In this document: positions 15,001 through 27,000 of the stretch, one piece after another | Position numbering within the stretch: position 1 is the stretch's first letter | Layout of the letters: the number at the start of each line of letters is the position of its first letter | Source: Limanda limanda | Lineage: Eukaryota > Chordata > Actinopteri > Pleuronectiformes > Pleuronectidae | Assembly (NCBI RefSeq): GCF_963576545.1 | Contig: NC_083651.1 | Coordinates: 8,628,886 to 8,692,885 of the forward strand | Direction: 5' to 3' | Length of the DNA: 64,000 nt | The notes under the pieces: generated by a model | Seen by the model: only the letters and a program-made list of their open reading frames with translations | The model's database searches: none | What the model was told of the DNA's origin: nothing | Position numbers and translations under genes: made by a program

Positions 15001-18000
15001 TGTTGGCAGTGGCCAGTACCACATCCATGGACTGCATGTCTTTGGTGAATTTTAAGTTGGAAGGACTTTGACGATATCGTTTCTCACTGAAGATCTGGCT
15101 GCCTATTTTTGCTCTCTCAACATCCAGCGAACCGATAGGAACCCATCCTATTCCCTTCATGAAGCTATCATAATCACTCTTGTACTGGTTCTGGGGGGGT
15201 GATACCAACAGAAACAGTATTGGCAATGCAGCAACACACAGTATTGGTAACATTAATATAAAACTTAGATTTCTGTTTTAAAATACTACTACTATATACA
15301 AATAAGCAACTCTTTTTACATACATCACTTGCAATGAACTGCATGTTACGAGCCAGTCGCAGGTTCATGGCATCAGGCAGCACGGTGTAGCGGGAGTTAA
15401 TCTGCTTGTATCCAGCCATAGTCTGAACAGTAGAGGCATGCTTGGCTTGGACCACACTCATCATGTCCACTGGGGTGTGATACTTCAGCTTGGACTTGTG
15501 GTAGTCCTTCTTGTAGTTCTTCTCGCTCTGCAGCTTGGCCACAGCCATGTAGTGAACCAGCAGAGGATCGTCCTGGATGCTGCGGAAGCCAACATGGTGG
15601 CCTCTGGCCTTCTCATAAGCCAGCTTGTACTTGTACTGTGAGAGCAAACAAAATCTTTGTCACTCACAGAGACTGTATAGATATATAATATGAATCTTAG
15701 TAGCTATGTTGCGGTAATTGATTTCACATAAAAGATTTCTTAGAACTTACATTACTGGCAATTCTGGTACCGAGCTTGGCAGCCACAATAGAGATGGCAT
15801 CTGCTTTGACATTGTGGCCCTTATTCGCCATCTCCACAACACCTGCTTTGTAAAGTTTCTGTGGAAAGACATATAAATGAATACAAACAAATTAAATCTA
15901 ATTAAGCTACACTCATAAAAATGAACATTTGTAATGTTGTTTAATGCCTGACATTGCTCATGGTGATGGCATTAGCCTTGGCCAGGACGATCTCAGGTGA
16001 ATCTGGCATGACGTGGATTGACCTTTTGTCCTGGTCCCAAGCTGCAGTGTAAGCTTTCTGTAAATGAATTGTCAGAAAAACAAATGAATTATAATGGCAA
16101 TTAGCAGATTATTTTTAGCATTTTTGTGACCCCACACTTAAGGGAACAGTAAAACAGACCACACCTTATTCATTATCTTGTTGTTGGCAGTAGCCAGAGT
16201 CAAGTCCATGGAGTCCATCAGCTTCTTGGACTTGAAGTTGGATGGAGGAGTGCGGTACTTGTGTTCGCTCAGAATCTGACCACCGAGCTTGGCAGTCTCA
16301 ACTCCAATTGAACCAATAGGGACCCATCCAATACCTCTGATGTAGTTGTTCCATTCAGACTTGTAGTCACACTAAAATTAATTTCAAAGAAGACCTCATG
16401 AATCTTCGGGATCATACTACAATCAATAATCATTATCTACCTTGCTAAATGGATATAATTATTGTAGGTATAGCACAGCAATTTGAACTTACATCACTGG
16501 CCTGGACATTCATTTTGCGAGCCTGCACAAGGTTAATGGCATCAGGGAGGAGAGCGTAACTGTGCTGGATTTTTCTGTATCCAGCCATAGTTTGAACAGT
16601 AGAGGCATGCTTGGCTTGGACCACACTCATCATGTCCACTGGGGTGTGATACTTCAGCTTGGACTTGTGGTAGTCCTTCTTGTAGTTCTTCTCGCTCTGC
16701 AGCTTCGCCACAGCCATGTAGTGAACCAGCAGAGGATCGTCCTGGATGCTGCGGAAGCCAACATGGTGGCCTCTGGCCTTCTCATAAGCCAGCTTGTACT
16801 TGTACTGTGAGAGCAAACAAAATCTGTAACTCACAGAGACTGTATAGATTTATAATATGAATCTTAGTAGCTATGTTGCGGTAATTGATTTCACATAAAA
16901 GATTTCTTAGAACTTACATTACTGGCAATTCTGGTACCGAGCTTGGCAGCCACAATAGAGATGGCATCTGCTTTGACATTGTGGCCCTTATTCGCCATCT
17001 CCACAACACCTGCTTTGTAAAGTTTCTGTGGAAAGACATATAAATGAATACAAACAAATTAAATCTAATTAAGCTACACTCATAAAAATGAACATTTGTA
17101 ATGTTGTTTAATGCCTGACATTGCTCATGGTGATGGCATTAGCCTTGGCCAGGACGATCTCAGGTGAATCTGGCATGACGTGGATTGACCTTTTGTCCTG
17201 GTCCCAAGCTGCAGTGTAAGCTTTCTGTAAATGAATTGTCAGAAAAACAAATGAATTATAATGGCAATTAGCAGATTATTTTTAGCATTTTTGTGACCCC
17301 ACACTTAAGGGAACAGTAAAACAGACCACACCTTATTCATTATCTTGTTGTTGGCAGTAGCCAGAGTCAAGTCCATGGAGTCCATCAGCTTCTTGGACTT
17401 GAAGTTGGATGGAGGAGTGCGGTACTTGTGTTCGCTCAGAATCTGACCACCGAGCTTGGCAGTCTCAACTCCAATTGAACCAATAGGGACCCATCCAATA
17501 CCTCTGATGTAGTTGTTCCATTCAGACTTGTAGTCACACTAAAATTAATTTCAAAGAAGACCTCATGAATCTTCGGGATCATACTACAATCAATAATCAT
17601 TATCTACCTTGCTAAATGGATATAATTATTGTAGGTATAGCACAGCAATTCGAACTTACATCACTGGCCTGGACATTCATTTTGCGAGCCTGCACAAGGT
17701 TAATGGCATCAGGGAGGAGAGCGTAACTGTGCTGGATTTTTCTGTATCCAGCCATAGTTTGAACAGTAGAGGCATGCTTGGCTTGGACCACACTCATCAT
17801 GTCCACTGGGGTGTGATACTTCAGCTTGGCCTTGTGGTAGTCCTTCTTGTAGTTCTTCTCGCTCTGCATCTTTGCCACAGCCATGTAGTGAACCAGCAGA
17901 GGATCGTCCTGGATACTGCGGAAGCCAACATGGTGGCCTCTGGCCTTCTCAAATGCTTTCTTGTATTGAACCTAAAAGAAAAAGGGAAGGAATAAGTTAC

Positions 18001-21000
18001 TTGCAGATTATACCTGTTTCGCTGAAATTCACTTTAGACACAACAAAAACAGTGTTGGGTAAGTGTAGGATTTACATACATCGCTGGCGATATGTCTGCC
18101 ATGCTTGGCATGCAGGACTGAAATAGCATCGGGCTTCATGTCGTATCCTTTAGCAATATCTTCCAGCCACTTGTGCTTGTAGTGACTCTGTTGATAAACA
18201 AAGAAGTGTTAGGTACACAGATGATGCTGAAACACATGAAGATGGCATTTGCAGGCAAGTTATATTCCTTTGACTTGTACATTTGCTGATTAAACAACAT
18301 ATAATATGGATGTTAATAGAATATATTGGGCTCTAACCTCACTAAGGGTCTGGGCATTGAACTTAGCCTGGAGGAACTCGGGGCTGTCCGCAGGCAGATG
18401 ATAAGTGTGCAAGAACTTCTCACCAGAAGCTTTATATGCAGCCTAGAGGAAGGAAAAAGAAGAAATATTTAACAGAAACGTTGAACTAACATGCTTTAGT
18501 ATGTCAATATATATGAGAGAGAAGCCATTGTTACATTGTCCAGCTGCTTTGAGTTGGTAAGAGCCAGAGTCATGTTCATGGCATCACTCTTGCTCGTAAA
18601 TTTGAGAGTGCTGGGATGCTGGCGGTAGCCCCTTTCTTTCAATGCAGCAGTAGCAGTTTTGGCCTTCTCAACATCCAGAGAACCAATAGGGACCCACCCT
18701 GTGCCTCTACAGAAGTTGCTATAATCTGACTTGTACAAATTCTGCAGACATATAAAGGACAAAAGATTAGGAGAGTCATCAAACATCACATATTGTTTTT
18801 TCTCCTGTGAATATCAATCAAATTACTTACAAATACAAAATTTGTATTAGTAATACATTATGGTAACATATACGTGAAAAGTGAAAACATACATCGCTCT
18901 GAATCTCCATCATTTTGCGACACCGCTGAACGCCAAGGTTGTCAGGCAGGAGAGTGAAGTTGTGAGGAATCTTTCTGTATCCAGCCATAGTTTGAACAGT
19001 AGAGGCATGCTTGGCTTGGACCACACTCATCATGTCCACTGGGGTGTGATACTTCAGCTTGGCCTTGTGGTAGTCCTTCTTGTAGTTCTTCTCGCTCTGC
19101 ATCTTTGCCACAGCCATGTAGTGAACCAGCAGAGGATCGTCCTGGATGCTGCGGAAGCCAACATGGTGGCCTCTGGCCTTCTCATAAGCAAGCTTGTACT
19201 TGTACTTTATTACAGAAAAAAAATTGCAATTATTAATAACACTACTCAATTGAGTACATTTTTAATAATACTAGTAAAAATATGATCACAACTTACATTG
19301 CTGGCGATGTCTCTGGAAGATTTTGCAGCAATTATAGAAATAGCATCTTCCTTCACGTGATGTCCTTTGAGCAGATCTTGACGATGTTCATAGGTGTAGT
19401 AATTCTAAATGAAAAGATAATTAGTCTTGTGTTACAGATATAGAAATATTTTTTTATGCATCCAGAAAGGCTGCAAATTTTCTAAAGGAATCTGCAACTA
19501 ACCTTGCTGATGTTGACAGCGTTGTATCTGGCTTGCATCAGTTCAGGGGCATCAGCAGGGAGATGGTAAGTGTGCTTGAACTTCTCTCCACTGGCCCTGT
19601 ACTCTTTCTGTATAAAAACATTGAAGAGTTTATTTTATGTCTATTTCTAAAAAGAAATTCATAGATCAAGGTCAAATTATTGAGTTCTTCTGTTTCTTTC
19701 TCCTCACCATATTGAGGATCTTGGAGTTGGTCTTGGCCAGCTCCATGCTCATGGAGTCAGAAGTACTGGTGAATTTGAGGGAGCCAGGACGCAGACGATA
19801 ACTCCTCTCATCCAGAGCTTTACCTGCTGTTTTGGCTTTCTCCACCTCCAGGGAACCAATGGGAATCCAGCCAGTTCCCTTAACTCCAAGCTCGTAATCC
19901 AGTTTATAGTTATACTGAAAATGATAAAGAAACAAGTGAGAAATTAAAAGTTATGTAGATGAGAACACACCATCTGTAATCCTTTCTGTAAGTATTTATC
20001 AAAATTATGTTCGCTTAAAGGAAAAATGAATCTTACGTTACTGGCGTTGAAGTTCATGTTGCGAGCAAGGTTCAGACTCATAGAATCAGGCAGAAGACAG
20101 TAGTTATTGTTGCGCTGCTTGTAACCAGCATAGGTCTGCACTAATGAGCTACGTTTGGCCTGAACCAAACTCATCATGTCCACTGGGGTGTGATACTTCA
20201 GCTTGGCCTTGTGGTAGTCCTTCTTGTAGTTCTTCTCGCTCTGCATCTTAGCCACAGCCATGTAGTGAACCAGCAGGGGATCATCCTTGATGCTGCGGAA
20301 GCCAACATGGTGGCCTCTGGCCTTCTCGTAGGCCTTTTTGTATTGGACCTAAAAAGGTGAAAGGCATGTAGCATCTTTGATGAGAAGTAATATTCTTTCG
20401 GCATTGGAAAAATGTGCAGTATGCCTGGTACATAGCAAGGTGGAGTCTGAGAAGTTGCCTTAGTCTTTATGAAAACTTACATCGCTGGCAGCATGTGTGG
20501 CTTTTTTGGCAGCGATCACAGAGATAGCATCAGTCCTCATGTCATAACCCTTGGCAATTCTCTCCTGCCAGGCAAGCTTGTAGCAGTTCTGAAATGATAG
20601 ATATAAACAACCGCAAAAGACATGAAGACTGAATAAGAGCAATAACTTTATTTATAGAATAAAAAAATGTGTTCTCTCAGTATTTGTATGCATCACCTTG
20701 CTGATGTTGTAGGCATTGCACTTGGCCTGGACGAACTCAGGGACATCATGAGGCAGAGAATACTTCTGATGAATCTCCTCTAGACCTCTCTTGTAGAACA
20801 GCTGTAAGGAAAGACAACAAAGGTATATGTCACGTGTGCTGTACTAAGATCAATTTACAAATTAAAAACAGTGCAGAGTTCTCTCTCCAGAATTAACAGT
20901 GACATTGATGGTAGACTCACGTCACTCCTCTGAAGCTGGTTCACTTTGGCCTGCATCATGGTTGGGTGGTCATCAATCGCTGTGAATTTAAAGGTGTCTG

Positions 21001-24000
21001 GACGTTGTCTGTATTTTTTCTGTAAGAGACACACAATGAACATGTTATGTGATATTTCCTGCCATACATAAAATAGCAGGGTGAAAAGTCCAACCAGGGA
21101 GACTGAAGTGATGCTGTCTAACACATACCTCACTGAGGATATCTGCTGATTTCTTGGCAGTTTCCACCTCAATAGAGCCAAAGGGAATCCATGGTGTACC
21201 CTTGGTATAGGCGTTGTAGTCAGACTTGTACTCATTCTGTGATAGAGACAAAACAATTCATGGTTTCAACACATAATTAATTCATTGAAGAATTGCCAGT
21301 AATAAAACCTTATGACGTTTGTCTATACTTACATTGCTCTGGATGGCGTTGGCTCTCTTGGCAAGACCCAGCAGCACACTGTCATAGGGAAGGAAGAAAT
21401 TGGGACTGATTTTCCTATATCCAGCCATGCTGGCAATCGCCTGGGATTTCTTAGCCAATGTGACCGCCATCATGTCCAGAGGTGCATGGTACTTGGTTTT
21501 CATCTTTTCATAGTCCTTTTTATAATTGCGCTGTGGAAATAGGTGAAGAAAGATTAATTCATACATCACTTTTTCAAAAAAGTTACAAACAACAAATAAC
21601 CACGGAAGTAGGTTGTATTTGCATAAAAGAAAACACAAGAATATAAAAAACTGATAAAAAAAAGAAACAACAGTTTCAAAAATAAAGTGAATTTAAGTAG
21701 ACCTTTGAGAACCAATTTATTAAAGTTTTCACACAGAGATTGTTTGAATGACGTCTTAACTCAACTCAATTTTTTTCTCTAATTTCCAAATTTTGCTCTT
21801 GAATTAATATAAAAGAAATGTAAATAATGAAGAACCATGGCGAGTTGATGACTTACATCACTCTGGATGCTGGCCACATGAACGGAGTGTAAGATCTTGG
21901 GATCGTCGTGGATACTGAGGGCTCCAACCATATGTCCCTTGTTCTTCTCAAACTCCTTTTTATATTTCACCTTCAAAAAAATATAACATGCTGTCAATAA
22001 TTTGATTATCCAAAAAACAGTAATGTGAACAAACAGAGTCATAAACCTAACTGTAATATAGAGCAAGCAAGAAGTCTGTAATGGCTGGTGTTGTAGCATA
22101 CTTACGTCACTGGCTATGTTTGTGTGAGCACGGGCAGCAAGGATCGAGATGGCATCACCCTTGACCTCAAACTTTTTCGCTTTGGATTTCTCCCAATCGT
22201 ACTTATAACAGTTCTGGATGGAAAAAATCATGCCATTAAAGATATGAAAAATTTCAAACTCACTTTTATTGATGAATAAAAATAAACAAATAAAGAGTTA
22301 CTTACATCACTGAGGTTAAAAGCGTTGACTCTGGACTGGATAAAGAAGGGATAATCTGGGGGCAGACTATTCTTGCACTTGGTTTGCTCATACTTTGCCT
22401 TGTAGTTCAACTGTAAAAAGAAAAAAAGCGATAATATTTCAATTGTTTTTATATCAATTCAAGACAGAATAAACAAACTGCTGTTTGATTTTCTTGCACT
22501 GGAGGGCAGCAGTGTAGCAGCAGTGTAGCAGCTGGGCTCTATTGGAGACATACACTATATGACAGCCCCTTTCCCTACAGCCCCCTTCTCTGAGCACAGG
22601 GTTTATTCTGGGAAAACTGAATGCTTGTTGCTATTTATACTACAGAGAGATGGCTCTCCAGTTTCCATGGTGCCCACGGAAGGACAGCTGGGCAACGTGG
22701 ATGATAGGGCACATTTTAAGGTGATTTACATGTCTGGAAGAATTAGATTTTGTACGTGCATTGATGATTGTAATAATTCCAGTCAATAAATGGATAATGT
22801 GAAAAACAACTTTACATGAATCACTTTGATTTATATGCATGCAAAAGTATGTAAGAAATGATTCAGATAGTAATATTGATATTGATAAATAATGCATTAC
22901 CTTTTAAAGCAAATACAATATTTCTGAGATATTGTATTGCATTTTATATGAATACTGAGAGGAGGTGGTTCATAATTGGTACTTACGTCACTTAGCTGTT
23001 TGGCGTTGATGGCGGCTTGAAGCTGAACTGGGGAATCCACCACTTGTGTAAATTTCACAGTGCCTGGATGTTGCCGGTAAACTTTCTATAATCCATAACA
23101 AAAAAGAAAAACTTTGTGACACACATATAAGTGTAGAAAAAAAAAACAGCAATATGAATTAGATTAATGGCATATTTCTTTTTTATCAATGAGAATTACT
23201 CACATCACCACACTGATTAAGTTTCTTTGAAGCTTCATATTCAGGCGTCAATGTTTGAGGGAAGAAGCATCTTGTTTTAATGTCTTCATACTCAGCTTTA
23301 TACGTTTGCTGCAAGATAAAATATGCAAATTGTGAGGAAAGATTTAATGAAGTATTTAATTTATTCTTACAACAGGGATTTAATTTAGAATGATGGAGAG
23401 GAAAGATTGCTGTGACTTACCTCGTTCTTCATTTCCTCAACTTTCTGGCAGTGAAGCATATAGAGATCTTCATAGCTTCCAATGTAGTGGCCCTTCACCT
23501 CGTTTTCATACTTGTCCGTGTAATGGTTCTAAACAAAAATAGAGTATAGGGATATTTTTAGTTAGACGAAAAAAAGAACACCTAAAAAAATAAGGTCTTG
23601 TATCTTGTGGAGTATTCTTACCCCAGTGAACTTTTTAAGTACAGAGTCCATCTGAAACTTGGGCGTGTCACAGTAGTTGATGCTGAAACCCTTGGCTTTC
23701 TCATAGCTGGCCTTATACACTTTCTGCAAATAATATTTAAAAAAATGATGAACCCACAACCATGTCAATTATATAAGCAGTCTCCACATTTTCTTGTTAT
23801 GAAAATATAATGAGCAATTGTCAAATTTGTACAAGCACTATCTACATGTAAATAGACCAACTGGGATTGAAAATTAATTTTCTTCATAGGATTCTTCAGA
23901 CACTTACATCACTGAGGATAGTGCCAGCATATCTGAGTTGTCTCAGGAGAGGATTCTCGGTGGCGGGGAGCGTGTTGTAGTCAGCCTTGTCTTTGGATTT

Positions 24001-27000
24001 CTCATATTGCTTCTTGTATTGGATCTGAACAAAGAAATATGGAGATCAGTGAGAATAGGAAGAGAGCAAGGAGTGTTGACCAGGTGTAGTCACATAGCTG
24101 AAAGAACTGACTCACATAACATAAAATAAAGTTGATACAGTCATGGTGGAACAATGTGTTTACTGACTTTGTGTATGAATGTGTGGGTGACTATCAGCGA
24201 TACAATAGCTGTAAAGCCTCTCCACATAGTTGACCTTCGGCCAAAGAGATCATGTTTTTAGGCCTGACGGTTAGTTTGTTGGTAGGTTGTTTTTTTTTTT
24301 TGTCAAACGGATTACAAAAATACTACTGATCAGATTTCCACAAAACTTTGGAATGGGCCAAGAAAAACCCCCCATTAAAATTAGACATGTTTCTTGGCAT
24401 TTTCAACAATTTCCCAGGGAATAATGAACAAATGAAAAAATCTGGCATATTAAGGGAACTGATATCTAGGGGTATATGGGCAATTCAGTGCAGCTTGGCG
24501 AAGTGAGAGAACTGAGTGCAATTCTCTTTTCATATGTAGTTTCTGGAAACTGGTGAAACTACACACTGGGATTGTGCAGTGACAGTGAACCAAATGTTGA
24601 CCTCTCAGTAATGCCGTGCATGTGTGGGCTCAGACCAGTGTGTTGAATCACACACTACTCTGAGACACAGGTCAACTCTCTGTCATGTCTTCCACATGAG
24701 ATAGTTCCTTTAAAAATAATTTTGTGTGTGTCACCTGGTGTGTGTAGGTGTGTGTGTGTGTGCCTGCATGCGCGTGTGTGTGGACCTACCTCACTAGCAG
24801 CAATGCGAGCCTTCTTGTTTGCGTCGTATACCGGCGTGTCCGTTTGCATGAAATAAATTTGGTCTTTTTTATCCTCATATTGTTGCGTGTATTTTCTCTG
24901 TAAAGAAATGAGATTGAGAGTTAGAATCTGAATGAAATGAGAAAATACTTATTAACTTTAAGATATAGCAAGCTGTTACATGGCTAAAGTTGTCCATCGC
25001 CACCCTGGCAGTGGCCACGTCGAAGTAGGGAGTCTCACACCATTGACCCTTCACATTTTTGTTGTAATCTTCCTTGTACTTGAGCTGAAGGAAACAAATA
25101 ACAATCAACATTAGAATATGTATTTTGAAGAACTTACTGTAGATTACTGTGTGGGTTTAAATGGATAATTCTGTTATATTAGATATCTCCACAGGTTTGA
25201 TAAAACACCTCTCTTTTCCAGCTTAGTGTGGTAAGTTATATCAGAGAGCAGATGGTCAGTTATCTCTAACAGTGACTTGGGGCTGGTTGGTCTCTGAAGG
25301 CCATGTTTCCATGTTAGTGCACTCAGAGCCTCTAAAAAATATATTAGTAATAATGAATCATTAAGATCTATTACTCTCTGGTGTCTATCTGACGTTGTGA
25401 TGACTTGCCTTCAACTGAGCTAACCCCCAAAATGCAGCAGATAACCTGTAAAGTCCCCTGTCGGGTCCCATACAACTGCAGCCCCAAAAATGCAGACAAT
25501 TGCTACACCTATTACACACCGTCTATGTTCAACGTAATTGTGTGCACACTATTGATAATTTATTGAGTGTGTGAAAACTATGTATGATAAGATCTTGTAC
25601 TGAATATTTCTTAACTTGTGTGAGTAAAGCTCAGTGGACTCAATATTAAAAAGAGGCTAAATTCATCCCTTTCTATACCTCTATCTTCTTGTGTTTCCTT
25701 TAATTGTTTTTCACATAAACACGGTGTTTGAGACACAGTTAATAGATTGTTCTGCTTACATCACTGCGCTGACGGTCCACTCTCCTGGCCAGCTCCATTT
25801 CAGGAGGATCAGCCAGGGAGGTAAACTTGGCCTTGCGCTGATCGTGACCCTTCTTGTAATGAATCTGCGGGAGAAGACGGACGGAGGTAAAATATACTGA
25901 GGTTAGTAATTCTTCAACATCAATAGCTGACCTTAGGGCACAAATCGCGTCTGCATTGAATGGTGTCTTCACTACATCAGCAAAAAAAAGGTTAAATATA
26001 ATTGTGTCCAAAGAGGAGGGACACAAATGGCCATTTTAATTGCCTGTACTGTGAATGGAAAAAGCTTAATATGATACATTTGATACAGCACTAGCAAATG
26101 GACCCTGAAAACAAGAGAATACAGGGCAGTTGAAATGTGCTAGCCTGTGAAATTGATGGCCAGGTCAATGGTAGACATGAACTGATGAATTGAAAACTAA
26201 AATAGAAATTGTCTCACAGCAATCCAAGACAACCGTCAACTTCATTTTTATGGAATAAACCATGTGTCAGATAATCTACATTGTTCTGAAGCTGTACATA
26301 TAAAGACAAATCACACTCACAGAAAAAATGTCTTGGTGGCACAAGTTTGTATCTTGGTTTTTTAAATTTGTTAAAATGAAAAAGAGCATTCAAATATAGT
26401 ATACATATTGAAGGGCTTTTGAAAACTACTTAGAGATAAGAACGTCTGTGTGCAGCGAGTAAACACTGCAATTTGATTCCATCATTGATTTGCATCATTG
26501 ATCTCTATGGCCTAGTCAATCAGAGATATTGAATTGGAAGCAGGCACAGAATAAAAGCAAACTTATCATGGTCACAAATTTATATTGTGTCTAAATATTT
26601 AACCACATATAGATTTTAAATATTAATGTATGGAAATATGTACTTTTATTTACTGCTGTTAAGAGTACATTCAACTTACATCACTGAGGACCTCCTGAGC
26701 CTTGGCAACCCTGCGCAGCTCTGGGCTGTCACTGTAGGGGTAGAACATGGTCTTTTCTACGTCCCAGTCCTCGGTGTAGAGTTTCTGAACAAAGTTTAAA
26801 GTCATTATTTACTCTGTGTGTCAAATATTTAAGCAGATACTTATGTTTAATCATGAGATGAGTATTTATTCTAAATCCTGTTTTAGTGATATGAAATTAA
26901 AATGCTTGAATGCCCATGGTGCTCACTTTGCTGTAGTTGGCAGCATTCTTCACAGCCAGAACAAGCTCAGGAGCATCAGGAGGCAGCAGGTACCGATCCT

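Larger units (their letters stand above)
15636..16804 (-). repeat. Tandem duplication, copy 1 (about 1.17 kb)
   Basis: Exons 36-38, the introns and part of exon 35. Compared with copy 2 at an offset of 1167-1169 bases I find only a 2-base length change and a few substitutions in about 1.1 kb, introns included. One super-repeat was therefore copied very recently. The true break lies somewhere in the shared part of the flanking 312-nt exons, so the ends are approximate. Confidence 0.9.
16805..17971 (-). repeat. Tandem duplication, copy 2 (about 1.17 kb)
   Basis: Exons 32-34, the introns and most of exon 31, matching copy 1 base for base almost throughout. Differences include a T/A near 16850 and a C/T just before exon 31. 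High identity within exon 31 ends where MQSEKN and KAKL replace LQSEKN and KSKL. Confidence 0.9.
24025..24789 (-). other. neb: NEB intron 9-10 with a dispersed repeat and GT tract
   Basis: A 765-nt intron holding a copy of a dispersed repeat (24231-24520) and a GT-rich simple repeat (24724-24782) close to the exon 9 donor. Confidence 0.65.

Noticed and set aside
15300..18000. Tandem array as CRISPR or satellite
   Set aside because: The repeated units are exon-intron blocks with coding constraint in a vertebrate gene, not short spaced repeats.
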